From: Papaver somniferum
Taxonomy: Eukaryota > Streptophyta > Magnoliopsida > Ranunculales > Papaveraceae
NCBI RefSeq assembly: GCF_003573695.1
Contig: NW_020621936.1
Coordinates: 3,410,001 to 3,474,000 of the forward strand
Direction of reading: 5' to 3'
DNA: 64,000 bases
In this document: one piece after another, positions 44,720-55,674 of the stretch
How the letters are laid out: each line of letters begins with the position of its first letter
Position numbering within the stretch: the stretch's first letter is position 1
The notes under the pieces: generated by a model
What the model saw: the letters and a program-made list of their open reading frames with translations, nothing else
Told to the model about the DNA's origin: nothing
Databases searched by the model: none
Made by a program: the position numbers and the translations under genes

Positions 44720-45800
44720 GTTTGTACATTCGGAAGTTTGGGTAACTAAGTTAGACAAGTTCAAATGACAATGATTTGTGTGGTACATTCGAATTTTGGT
44801 AACTAAGTTAACTTCCGATTATTTGAAGTTCAAAATTTGAAAAGTATAAGTTTTTCCCAAATTCTGATTTTTGGGCCATCGTACATTCGGAACTTTACAA
44901 AAAAATTATCCTCCGAATATTACAAGTTCAAAACAAACCATGCCATGGCTCAGGTGGTTCCAAGGGCCAATATAGAAGGTTAGACACCCATATTCGGAAG
45001 TTCTGGTAACTGAGTTACCTTCCGATTATTTCAAGTTCAAAATTTGAAAAGTATCAGTTTTTCCCAAATTCTGATTTTTGGGCCATCGTTCATTCAGAAC
45101 TTTACAAAAAAAATTATCCTCCGAATATTGCAAGTTCAAAACAAACCATGTCATGGCTCTAGGTGGTTCCAAGGGACAGTATAGAAGGTTAGACACCCCA
45201 TATTCGGAAGTTCTGGTAACTGAGTTAACTTCCGATTATTTCAAGTTCAAAATTTGAAAAGTATCAGTTTTTCCCAAATTCTGATTTTTGGGCCATCATT
45301 CATTCGTAACTTTACAAAAAAATTATCCTCCGAATATTGCAAGTTCAAAACAAACCATGCCATGGATCTAGGTGGTTCCAAGGGCCAATATAGAAGGTTA
45401 GACACCCCATATTCGGAAGTTCTGGTAACTGAGTTAACTTCCGATTATTTGAAGTTCAAAATTTGAAAAGTATCAGTTTTTCCCAAATTCTGATTTTTGG
45501 GCCATCGTACATTCGGAACTTTACAAAAAAAATTATCCTCCGAATATTACAAGTTCAAAACAAACCATGCGATGGCTCTAGGTGGTTCCAAGGGCCAATA
45601 TAGAAGGTTAGACACCCCATATTCGGAAGTTCTGGTAACTGAGTTACCTTCCGATTATTTCAAGTTCAAAATTTGAAAAGTATCAGTTTTTCCCAAATTC
45701 TGATTTTTGGGCCATCGTTCATTCGGAACTTTACAAAAAAAATTATCCTCCGAATGTTTTATTCGGAGGGAATACGTGTATCGTTAGCAACCGATTGTAG
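44720..45800 (+). repeat. 3' tandem array, ~209-bp unit, five copies
   Basis: 'CTGATTTTTGGGCCATC' ends at 44880, 45087, 45297, 45506 and 45716 (period 207-210). Each unit carries ATTCGGAAGTTCTGG, CTTCCGATTATTT, ATTCGGAACTTTAC and ATCCTCCGAATATT. It lies directly after the PMD stop codon and before the second gene's promoter. Confidence 0.9.
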
Positions 45801-45888
45801 TGCATCATTGGTACGAAACCTCAACGGCCATATTTTCAGAAACCTCAACGACCATATTTTCAAAAATTAGAGCCGTTGGAACTCTAAT

Positions 45889-45897
45889 CTATATAAG
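45889..45897 (+). promoter_or_regulatory. TATA box of the second ORF in the PMD transposon
   Basis: CTATATAAG, 58 bp before the ATG at 45955. Upstream, 'AACCTCAACG(G/A)CCATATTTTCA' is directly repeated (45822-45865). Confidence 0.6.
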
Positions 45898-45954
45898 GAG
45901 GGTAACCCCTCTCAGTTATTATTGAGTAAAAAATCAGAATGAAAAACCTTTTCA

Positions 45955-46332
45955 ATGGCAAGTCCATCATCAATCGACAACATACTTCGAAGATGCAAGC
46001 GAACAACTACATCAATTGCAGCAATGGAAGAAGAAATACAAAAAAGGAACAAACAACCCAAAAAAATTAAACCATCGTTAGTGGCAACGAAGGAGGAGGA
46101 AGAGGAAATCCAGGCTAAGAAGCGAGGTGAAGAACAATTCCATCATAGAGAAAGATTAAAACAAGTTGAGGAAGAGACCGAATGGATAAAAAATTATTAC
46201 ATTGTGAAAGATCTACCCAAAGAACAGCAGGACGATCGTATATTTTGGATTAACGTTTCATTGGGTCCTTTTGTTGGTAAGTACAAGAATCCACGCCACA
46301 ATTATAAACCATCCCATGAAAGGGTCGTATAG
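45955..46332 (+). CDS. Small coiled-coil ORF of the PMD transposon, function unknown
   Basis: The frame runs 125 residues from an ATG with a well-placed TATA box. It is Lys/Glu-rich, with a likely coiled coil (EEEEEIQAKKRGEEQFHHRE; RLKQVEEETEWIKNYY). A strong donor TTG|GTAAGT lies at about 46276, so the real protein may be spliced, with exon 1 ending '..FWINVSLGPFVG'; I cannot find a matching next exon before the right TIR. It may be the first exon of a transposase-related gene cut down by internal deletion, or an accessory protein. I recognise no family. Confidence 0.45.
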   Translation: MASPSSIDNILRRCKRTTTSIAAMEEEIQKRNKQPKKIKPSLVATKEEEEEIQAKKRGEEQFHHRERLKQVEEETEWIKNYYIVKDLPKEQQDDRIFWINVSLGPFVGKYKNPRHNYKPSHERVV

Positions 46333-46458
46333 GTTTTCCTCTCCACAAAAGTTTGGATCATTCAACATATACCCCAAATCGTCTTCTCTAAACGGTCGTG
46401 AACCCTCAACATTTTGTTCTTCGCCATGATTCTCACCTTCTTCTTCATATCCATCCAT
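46258..46458 (-). CDS. Opposing acidic ORF next to right TIR, doubtful
   Basis: 66 residues starting 'MDGYEEEGENHGEEQNVEGS', followed by 'LGYMLNDPNFCGEENLYDPF'. The acidic, low-complexity-free start and A/T-rich leader upstream (46460-46560) look like a real 5' end. The last ~13 residues read through the donor of the plus-strand ORF. It may be the first exon of a minus-strand gene truncated inside the element. Low confidence. Confidence 0.25.
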   Translation of the reverse strand: MDGYEEEGENHGEEQNVEGSRPFREDDLGYMLNDPNFCGEENLYDPFMGWFIIVAWILVLTNKRTQ

Positions 46459-46783
46459 TTTTGTAGTGATAAAATGGGTTTTCCCTTTTTTCCTTCACAT
46501 TCTTCTCTATAACTCTAACAACTCAAAAATGAAAAAGAAATGGAAAAAATGAAATAAAAATCATTCTAATACTGCACCGACTACAATCGGGAGTCTGGGT
46601 AATATTTTGGCTTCCGATTACAATCGGAGGATAACAAGTTATCATATCCTCCGAATATATAAGGGTAATTTCGCCATTACGAATTACGCGAGATAAGGGC
46701 TGGCTACATTTTCCCTTTGGATGACCTTTTTTGTTTTATTGTTGGCCCCTAAATCCTTTTGAGTGGCCCCTAAAAACGCGAGG

Positions 46784-47173
46784 AAAAATATTGCTATGTG
46801 AAATTTTATTCCTAGTACCTTTATAAAAACCGGCCATATTTTTGTTACATGTACTTTTACTTTTCATAGATTCATCTTTTTGTGTTATTGATATTAAACA
46901 CCAAGAAACATGGCCATACTTTTTTCTTGGGCGGCGAATCACAAACATCATTTTCATGAAATCATACTCAGAGAGAAACTCCTTCTTGGCCAAAAACCTT
47001 TTTCAAAACCCAAAAAACTTTAGAGAGATTCGTAATTATGAAAAATTCATGCCATCTTTCAATTTTTCTAATTGAAGTTTGTTAGATTTAGAAACTACTA
47101 AAGATCTACCCGCTTATAAAACAAGATATCGAAAGTTTTTGGAATTATTTCAAAAGAGAGAGATTCACTTACA
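46784..47173. other. Unassigned spacer
   Basis: The stretch follows the right target duplication of the PMD transposon. Short open frames (46736-46993, 46842-47075) have no family. No structure is supported. Confidence 0.4.
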
Positions 47174-47212
47174 CTTTTATTCTCACACTATCTAACATTT
47201 TGGACGCCATTT

Positions 47213-49810
47213 TTTTTTTGAATTCAGGCCTATTAGCTTATGTAACACATCTTACAAGATTGTCTCTAAAATTATTGTAAAAAGAATGGAACCTCTCATG
47301 GACAAAATTGTGTCTCCTTATCAAGCAGCTTATGTTTCTGATACACTGATCAATGACAACACTATCATTGCTCATGAACTCATTCATTCTATGAAAAAGA
47401 AAAAAGATGAAGGTGGTTGGCTAGCTCTTAAAGTTGACATGTCAAAAGCTTTTGACGAGCTAGAGTGGTGTTTTATTCTTAAAGTCATGCAAATTTTTGG
47501 ATTTTGTGAAAACTGGATTCAACTCATTCAGCAATGTATCAGAACTACTTCTCAATTTGTCCTTCTTAATGGCTCTCCTTGTTCAAAGTTTAATCTTTCA
47601 AGAGGAATAGGTCAAGGAGATCCTTTGTCTCCTTACTTATTCATTCTAGCTATGGAATGGTTATCAAGAACTCTCTCAGTTGCACATCAAGCCAAAGAAA
47701 TTCCTGGAATTAAAGCAGCTAGAGGTGCTCCTCATATTAATCATTTGTTGTTTGCATATGATTGTTTTATTTTGACTCATGCAAATTTAACCAACGTGAC
47801 TAATCTTCTTCAAGTCATTGAAGGTTTCAGTTCTCAATCTGGCCAAGTCATTAATTTTGACAAGTCCTCCATTTTATTCAGCAATAATATGGACCCTTCT
47901 ATATGTGACTCTCTTAGTCACATTCTTGGAGTTAAAAAAAATGGACAGTTAGGAAAAGTATCTTGCCTCTCCACTTTTTATTGGTAAATCAAAAGTTAAT
48001 TCTTTTGAAGAAATTAATTCTTCTTTTGAAAGAAGACTTGCTAACTAGCAAGGAGGAACAATGTGTCAGGCTGGTAGAGGTACGATGGTGAAAGCTGTGC
48101 TAAATGCAATCCTAATGTATCAAATGAGTACTTTCAGATTCCTAAAAAACTCATCAAGAAGTTAAACACTCAGGCAGAGGAAATTTTCTGGGGATATAAA
48201 GCTAACAAAGGTAACAATCCTATCCCATGAAATAATTTATGTGTTCCTAAGGAATTTGGAGATCTTGCCTTTAGAAATCTGGAAATGCTAAACCATGCTC
48301 TACTAACCAAGCTTTCTTAGAGGATATGTACTCAATCTGATCTTCTGTGTGTCAAAATTTTGAGAGCTAAGTACTTCAAAAATGAGGGTTTTCTTCATAT
48401 CACTACTGAAAGAAGTAATCCTTCTTGGATATGGAAAGGATTGGAAGTGGGTCTTAAAACTCTGCAACAAAATACTTGCACGGAGGTCAATAATGGAGAG
48501 AAGACTAGAATCTGGCATGATCGGTGGATCATAAATCTAGATATTATGCCTACTTCTTCTTGCCCTAGTGACATGAGTTATGTTCTTGTGAAAGAGCTTT
48601 TCATTCCTCATAATTCTAATTGGAACATAAATCTTCTTCACACTTTTTCTCTTCGGATGTGGCAGATAAAATTATGAGAATGACAATTAATCAAAATGAA
48701 GAGGATATCGTTAGATGGAGGCCTACGAAGGATAGCATGTTCACTGTCAAAAATGCCTACAATAAGCTAGTGCAAAACCATGTCACTCATCAAGCAGTTG
48801 TTAACACAGTTCCAAAAGAAATATAGAAAATTCTCTGGAAGATGAAAATGCTGCATAGAATCAAATTATTTGTATGGAAGTGTCTTAAAGATATCATTTA
48901 AACAATAGATAAGATAACGCAATACAACACATCTGCAATCATTCAGAAGAAACCCTTTTCCATCTGCTTCTTAAATGTCTCCATGCCAGGGCTGTTTGGA
49001 GGTGTCTTAATATCAACATTGATCAAGTTGCTGACGACTGTTCCACTGTTAAAGAGTGGATCATATCTTGGTTTTCTACATCATAATCTAATATCCTAAA
49101 AGATCAAAACACTTGGAGGATGATTTTGATGGTGGGGTGTTGGATTATTTGGAAAGAACGATGTGAGTGCATCTTCTAGGATAAATCTCTTAATACTTTC
49201 TCTACTGTTTCTATAATTAAACTTCATTTGCATAATTTCACTATCTCTGCATGTATGACCTAGCTAACACTGTCACACCTGCTAGAGAAGTACAATTTTC
49301 TAATAATGTAGCCACTGTTTACGTAAATGCCTCCTGTGACTATCTTACTAATACTAGTGGCACTGGTATGGTGCTGAAATCTATTGCAGGTAACTATATT
49401 GGAGTCAAAGGATCTTATGCAGACAGAGTAATTGATCCTGAAGCTGGAGAATGCATGGCTGTCTTGGAGGCACTAAGCTGGGTTAAAGGACAAAACATTC
49501 AGAAAATTCATCTTATTGCTGATGTCGAAGTAGTAGTGCTTTGTGTCAACTCTGACAACTTTCATGTCAGTTGGGAAAACAACCATTTCATTCGAAGAAT
49601 TCGAACTTTAATGTCTTCTTTTGTTTTCTGCAAAGTATCTCATGTGAAAAGAGATCTAAATAACGTAGCTGATAGCATTTCTAAGAGAGTTAGATGCGAT
49701 AAACTCATTTTAGAAGAATACATGGATTACTCTCCATGGATCAACTCTATTTCTGAAAGGCAGTTTTTTCCTGAAACTAAATAATAAATACATTCCCTTT
49801 CTATCAAAAA
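47213..49810 (+). mobile_element. L1-type LINE (+), 5'-truncated, degenerate
   Basis: It begins inside ORF2 at 'FRPISLCNTSYKIVSK' (about 47224) and continues through reverse transcriptase (47286-47987), an interrupted thumb/zf-RVT region (48000-48900) and RNase H (49251-49784). It ends in an A-rich tail near 49805. The opposite orientation and different sequence show it is a separate family member from the LINE at 33-36 kb. Confidence 0.8.
47224..49784 (+). pseudogene. LINE ORF2 remains (RT, zf-RVT, RNase H)
   Basis: Reverse transcriptase: 'LALKVDMSKAFDELEW', 'FVLLNGSPCSKFNLSRGIGQ', 'GDPLSPYLFILAMEWL'. The catalytic FADD is replaced by FAYD ('LLFAYDCFIL'), so the polymerase would be dead even if the frame were open. 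zf-RVT: 'DIVRWRPTKDSMFTVKNAY' and, after a stop, 'KILWKMKMLHRIKLFVWKCL'. RNase H: 'VATVYVNASCDYLTNTSGTG', 'GECMAVLEALSWVKG', 'IHLIADVEVVVL', 'HVKRDLNNVADSISK'. Multiple stops. Confidence 0.8.
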
Positions 49811-49844
49811 ATAGATAAATTAACGCTAGCGGGTTTGAAGCTAA

Positions 49845-50010
49845 TGTTTTGGGGATTGTTCTCTTTACAAAACTCTACATGCTTACAAAATATGAGCGAA
49901 TTCTGAAACATATAACACCACCAACTTTGAAAATATGATTGGTAGACAACGAGGATTGATATTTCGGAATGCACTCGTTTTTGGTAGATATATAGAGTTT
50001 TGTAAGAGGA
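49845..50010. repeat. Imperfect hairpin-forming repeat
   Basis: 'GTTCTCTTTACAAAACTCTA' (about 49857) pairs with 'TAGAGTTTTGTAAGAGGAAC' (about 49991) as ~20-bp arms around ~110 bp. This is MITE-like in form; no target duplication identified. Confidence 0.4.
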
Positions 50011-50105
50011 ACATATCCAGAAAATATCAGGTTCAAATCTGCTACCATTTAGGTTTTATTCAAAAAATGTCCCCCAAGATGTGAGATAGTGTGAGAATAA
50101 AAGCA

Positions 50106-52050
50106 TGAATAGGTCCGCCCTCTTTAAAAAATACGAAAAACAATGAAATAAACAATAATAATATTACAAAGATGAAATGGAATGACAAAATACCTATTAA
50201 AAACCTCGACAATGTGATCATAGGAAGTTACAATATTTTTTAAAAAAATCAGGAATTAAAATAGATTTTTTCATTTTTTTTTCTTCTTCCTTTAATGCTT
50301 ATGTTTCAATACAGAAATACGTCCACAAATATATTTTACTTCTTATGGAGTTTGAGTTGTAGAAAATTCGTTGTTATTATATATAAGATTTTGTTGTACA
50401 AGTTCTTGTGAGTGATAATTATTCCACTGATCAACTTGGTTGAGTAATATCTCGCAAATGTTCCACCCCATTATTCATATGCTAAAACTATCAAGATAAG
50501 CGGGTTAATATATTTCAGAGAAATGATGTCAACCCAAAGATGATCCCTCGTCGTCCATAGAGGCCTCCATGACAGAGAATTTCGGTTGGTGTTGGTATGG
50601 ATTTTCTGGACTATTATTCTTATCTATTGTATTTACTTTTGTATTTAGTTAAAATCTTTATTATCTTTTGTAACTTTGTGGAGCTTGATACCACCATATT
50701 ATGATGGAACAATTTGGATGACTGTCTAACCTAAATATTGGGAAATTCTAGTAATAGTAAATTTTGCCAAAAGAAAAAAAATGTACATGTGATTCTCAGA
50801 AATTTTCTTTTTTTAATTGTACTGATGTACTGATATTGTACTGATGTACTAATAAAAAAATTGTTTCTATGGGGGTATATAGATGAAGAAAAAAAGTAAT
50901 CAAAAATCAAGATTTCTTAAGATATTTAGCCTAACCACATCCTATTTAGTTTCTCAGTTCAAAAGTAAATTGACTTTTTTTTTGTGGGTTACATAGAGGG
51001 AAAGCCTTCCGGAACGGATATTCCTAAAATATAATATTTCATAATTGGTCTAATTTAAGAAATTATTTATTCTTGCCTCATCGCACTAAGAAAATAAATG
51101 ATTTTATTAATTATACGAGTTTAATACATCGTTGTACTATCTTTATGATTTTATTGGATCCTTAAATCGATACGGAAACCAATAGTTCAAAATAATTAAT
51201 CTAATTCCTTAGATTTTTTTAATTTTCAAACGATAATCTCATTCTTAGAATTTTTTGTTGTAATTGTTAATTGATATATATATATATATATGTTCCTTAT
51301 AATTTATTGATCGACTTTCTTTGGTTTGTAATTTTGTATGGCTACTGAACTAATCTAAAATAGTTTGTCATACTTCTTTTGTTGTTCCGTGAACTTCATC
51401 CAATTTTGACCGAATAAACATGATATGTTGCCTATGAAAATTCTGCAATTTTTTTATATCATCTGTCGGTTCTGAAAAAACCAACGGTTTTATACTGGAC
51501 CGAGTTGATTTTGTTATGCATTAAATCGTTTTACACATGATTTGGTACAATTCAGAAATTTATAAACTTTTAGGAGATGTTACGCCGATCGAGCTTTCTC
51601 CCGAAAAAATTTCCTGACAGGAAAATAAATGGACAAGATAAAAGCCCTTTGTCATTTGGTTTAGGGATGAGGCATAATGGATCGCATTCTCTACTTCAGT
51701 CGGTAGATTTTCTCGGCGAACTCATCATTTCTGATTCACGGTAAACTTTTACCCGGTTTCGATTCTGATTTTGCTCAGAAGTGTACTAACCAATACCAAA
51801 TTCGATCAAATTGGCTCCCACATAAAAGTTAATAATTCGCCCAAACTCATTCGGACAATACTTCACCTCGTTCGACACAGGCCTTGCTTTGATATCCACT
51901 ATACAAATCCACATAGGGAAGGTCCCACCTATACAGTGGTCCCACCATCAATGTGGCAACACGTACAAGTAACAAATACAAAGGGTATATTAGTCGTTTG
52001 AAGAAAAAGAGAAAAAGCACTAGTCGCTCCTCCATTACACTGACAAAGTT
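50106..52050. other. AT-rich intergenic region upstream of the NRG2-like gene
   Basis: No gene or recognised mobile element. A (TA)n microsatellite lies at about 51272-51290, and 'GTACTGATGTACTGATATTGT' is repeated near 50820. The last ~400 bp are the promoter region of the gene starting at 52707. Confidence 0.5.
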
Positions 52051-52055
52051 TACAG

Positions 52056-52064
52056 ACTATATAG
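52056..52064 (+). promoter_or_regulatory. TATA box of NRG2-like gene
   Basis: ACTATATAG, followed by a C/T-rich leader from about 52085. The long 5' UTR (52090-52706) probably contains an intron with donor at 52301 (ATTCAG|GTGGGG). Confidence 0.5.
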
Positions 52065-52518
52065 TAGAGGCCGAACCTCCTTCTCTGTGTTAAATGCTCT
52101 CGAAAACCAACAAAACAACTCAGCAATTGTACTTTCTTCACTCTCTCGGAGGAAAAGAACAAGGCATTTCTTCCTCTTTCTAGTTTCTACCCATCACTTC
52201 CTTTTTTTCCCAAGAAAAGTTAATAGTACTAGTGGTAATTTTTGAATCTCTTGGTGCTTTTGCAGCTTCATCATATTCATATTCTCTGCAATTGATTCAG
52301 GTGGGGGTTTTCTCTTTTCATTTACGAAAGAAAGTGAAGCTTTTCGTTACAAAGTAACCAAATGAAACCATGTCTCTGTTTTCTTTTCTTTTTACAGGGG
52401 GGTTTATTTCCTCTGTTTTTCACTGAAACACAAGGGTTTTTGAAAGAGACTAGTGATAATCAGTCATTTTCATCACCGATTTCAGTTGAATTTATAAAAA
52501 ATTTAAGGTTTCTTTGAA

Positions 52519-52660
52519 GTGGGTTTTTAGTTTTTTGCAGTAATGGCGACTCTGTAAATGGTTTTTATAGAAATGCCTTTTTATGTTGCAGAAGCTTCAT
52601 TAATGGAGGTTTACTGATGTGGGTTTTCTATTTTCTGCAGTAATGGTGACTCTGTAAATG
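52519..52660 (+). promoter_or_regulatory. Duplicated splice acceptor plus 4-codon uORF in 5' leader
   Basis: 52519-52560 and 52619-52660 are ~42-bp copies spaced 100 bp. Each has a pyrimidine-rich tract, TGCAG, then ATGG(C/T)GACTCTGTAA, a minimal uORF (52543-52557 encodes M-A-T-L; 52643-52657 encodes M-V-T-L). Choice of the first or second acceptor would keep two or one uORFs upstream of the main ATG (52707). Confidence 0.6.
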
Positions 52661-52706
52661 ATTAGCTGGAGTGGTGGGTGTCAAGTTGTTTTGGGGTTTG
52701 AAAAAT

Positions 52707-55674
52707 ATGGGTATTACAAATTCTAAGAGTAAGAAAAGTCAAGCTCTAAAGCTTTGTAAAGAGAGAAAAAGATTTATTAAAAAAGCTATTGATTCAAGGT
52801 ATGCTTTATCAGTCTCTCATCTTTCTTATATTGAATCCTTAAAAACAATTGGGATTGCTCTTAGACAATTTGTAGAAGTTGAAGAACATGATAATAAAAC
52901 CCCCTTATCAAATTATTCTTACCCATCTCCATCTCCATCTCCTACACAATCTGCTGAAACCATGGATTCCCTTTTACATTCTCACTCTAGTGTTAGTTAT
53001 ATGAGAACCAGTGCTAGTCCTGCAGTGACTGTTAAGATTGACCCGGTGGAGGAGGATGGGTCTTTCCATACTCCACTACCACCACCTCATACAACAAATT
53101 CTTCTTGGGATTTTCTTGATGCCAATGATGAACTTGAAGAATACGGTAGCTTGAGTCGATTGAGACGGTTTAGTCTTGACAATGTTAGTCCTGTGTCTGA
53201 AAAGAAAGAGAACACTAACTTTGAGAAGGTTGGTTTAAAGGCTAGTTGTGAAATTTCTGTAGAAGAAAAAAGATGTGACTTCCAGCAGAGGGGGAATAAG
53301 ATTTCTGATTCTGAGAATTCATATGGTCAACGTAAAAGCAATGGTGGTTTGGTAATGTCCAAAGTGAACTCACCAGGTGAAGCAAGGGATCTTGGGCTTG
53401 ATTCTGATGGGTCAAAAGAAGCTTTGGTTGGTAAAGTAGACAAACAGTCATGTGAGGGAAGGGGAGATCCTTCTAGATTCATTACTCATGGGGGTAAAGA
53501 TTTCTTATCAAGTATAAAGGATATTGAGAATCGGTTTTTCAGAGCTTCTGAATGTGGAAAAGAGGTGTCCAGAATGCTTGAAACTAACAAAGTTGTGTCC
53601 AAATTTTCGGATGGTGAAGGTAGTTTTTCTGGTTTCTGTGTAAAACTTTTCCTTGTGATGTTGAATGTCCAATAGACCTGTGAATTACTTGTTCTTTTCT
53701 TGGAATTGTATATTCTGCGTGTTAAGATATGAGTTTATGTGATGCATATATCCTTAGTAGAGTTTCTGTATTCGTAGGGACATCAGGGGCATCTATTTTT
53801 CTTGTGGCTCTTCATCTAGCTTGTTGTCACAGGGGACTGGACCTTACTTCTCAAGGTATTTTCTTATTCATGTAGATTGATTAAGACTTCTTTAGTTTTT
53901 ATCGGACATCACGTGGACGTTGCATTCTTGATACCTGTTGCCCGTTGCCAACTTGTGTAGAACCTCCAAAACAGGTGACAAAGGCTATTACATGGTACCG
54001 GTCGCTATCTTCACAGTCGTCTTCATCAAGAAATCGCCTCACTTCAGCATCGAGAGATGATGGCTATGAGAGCGGGAGCGACTTTAATGAAGAGTTTTCA
54101 ATGATCACAGGAAGTCACTCGTCCACCTTGGACAGACTGTACGCGTGGGAAATGAAGCTCTATGCTGAAGTGAAGGTAATTGTTATGATTCATTTTGATG
54201 ATAATAGTGGATATTGTGTTAACATTTAGGCACCCCCTGTGCAGCATAGACAGTTTTACTTGTATTAAACAAGCAAAAGAGTGTTTACCACTATCTCAAC
54301 ATTGGATTTCTGAACACAACTGCTCCATATTTATAAGTATAAGTTTTGCGTTTTGGTGACTCTTGTATTCTGTGCCTAACTTACAGTTACTAGCCTATAC
54401 TTAAACCGAATCCTTTTCTTTTCTGTAGGCCAGTGAATGTGTTAAGAAAAAGTATGACCAGAAATGCAACCAACTCAGGTACCAATTCGCCAGGGATGCC
54501 AGTGCAGAGATGGTAGACAAAACTCGTGCTGTTGTTAAAGATCTCCATTCACAAATTAGAGTGGGCCTCCATGCTACTGATACTATTGCAAAAAGAATCG
54601 AAAAAATGAGGGACGAGGAGGTGAAACCGCAGCTTGTGGAGCTTATTCAGGGGTATGTTTTTTTCTTGTTCTTTCATATGAATTACCAAATTGGCAATTT
54701 GACTCCTAATCATTACCTCTAGCCAAGCTTAGTTTTTGGGTTCCTTCTTGACATCTGTGGTGTTATGTTGAAAGGCCTTGGTGCTAATAGATAAAAATCC
54801 ATGATCATTGAAGGTTGAGTTAGACGATGATGGTCCGTTTAAATTGTATGGGACAATCTGAGTTGCTTGAAATCTTAAGCTCAGCATCTATAGTTAGCCC
54901 AAACACTAGTAGGGTCGTTAGCTTTGTGATGCATGAAGTTTCCGCGAGTTTGGAGTGTGTAAACCAAACAAAACCTGTCTAAATGTGCTGCTATTGTAAG
55001 CATGAAATTTACTTATAAAAAAAAAAAAACCTCTGCCTTGCAGATTCATCCGCATGTGGAAAACCATGCTAGAATGCCACCAGGCACAATACATCACCAT
55101 AACATTAGCTTACCACTCGAAGAGCTCAACAACCCAAGCTTGTGGTGAACAGTATAGACAAGCTTTAAATCACTTGCAACGTGCAATTGGATGTTTTATT
55201 ACAAGCTTTGCAGGCGGGATTGACGCCCACAAATCTTATGTGGAGGCTGTCAATGGTTGGCTGCAGAACTGCATTTTACTACCACGGGAGCGCTTCAAGG
55301 GAAGACGGGTCTTCTCACCTCGTAGAGCTCTAGCTCCACCTATATTTGTTCTGTGCCGTGACTGGTCAGTTGGGATCAAAGCCCTTCCATCTAGAGGTGT
55401 TGTTCATGCTTTCGAAGCCCTGTTCTCAGTTTTGCATCAGTTAGAGAAAGAACAGAAGAAGCAAGAACATCTGGACAAGCGTAATGGTCCTAATGGAGAT
55501 GATACAAAGAACGATAAGCCGTCAAACATGATCGTAATACATCCAAATCTAAACATCGCCCTGGATCGATTGACCAAGTTTACAGAGGCCTCATTAAAAA
55601 TGTGTGAATGCATCAGACAAGCAAGCGAGATGGCTGAAGTTGCTTATACAAATTGCAAGGTTTCCAGATACTGA
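52707..55674 (+). CDS. NRG2-like protein, DUF630 and DUF632 domains
   Basis: Five coding exons: 52707-53619, 53778-53855, 53961-54175, 54429-54652, 55044-55674; GT-AG borders, phases consistent, 686 aa. DUF630 covers residues 1-60 ('ALKLCKERKRFIKKAIDSRY', 'HLSYIESLKTIGIALRQFVE') and begins MGITNS, a good N-myristoylation signal. The middle is Ser/Pro-rich with the 'SWDFLDANDE' motif. DUF632 runs from about residue 265 ('IENRFFRASECGKEVSRMLE') to about 640 ('GFIRMWKTMLECHQ'), largely helical. The family includes Arabidopsis NRG2, a positive regulator of nitrate signalling; members have often been annotated as bZIP-like, but no bZIP basic region is visible. Which family member this is cannot be fixed from sequence alone. 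Upstream GTG codons in frame (52671) are not the start. Confidence 0.9.

Larger units (their letters stand above)
40410..46783. mobile_element. 6.4-kb TIR transposon carrying a plant mobile domain gene
   Basis: The left end (40410-40452) and the reverse complement of the right end (46741-46783) agree over about 43 bp with two or three mismatches, starting CCTCGCGTTTTTAGGGGCC. Both are flanked by the perfect 8-bp duplication AAAAATAT (40402-40409 and 46784-46791). Inside are a PMD gene (40691-44699), a second small ORF with its own TATA box (45889-46276), and three tandem arrays built around ATTCGG/CCGAAT/CCGATT. No recognisable transposase domain is encoded. The 8-bp duplication fits hAT; the long TIRs fit Mutator-like elements, where PMD genes have been reported; the superfamily is open. 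Confidence 0.85.
47174..50105. repeat. Inverted repeats of ~45 bp flanking a LINE
   Basis: 47174-47220 ('CTTTTATTCTCACACTATCT..') matches the reverse complement of 50058-50105 over roughly 45 bp with a few mismatches and a gap, including the T-run and 'GAAT' at the inner end. The LINE lies between them. No clear target duplication outside. This could be a TIR element that received the LINE, or unrelated fragments. Confidence 0.5.

Noticed and set aside
52671..52706. Upstream GTG start for the NRG2-like gene
   Set aside because: Not a plant start codon in this context. The ATG at 52707 gives the family's MG-type N-terminus.
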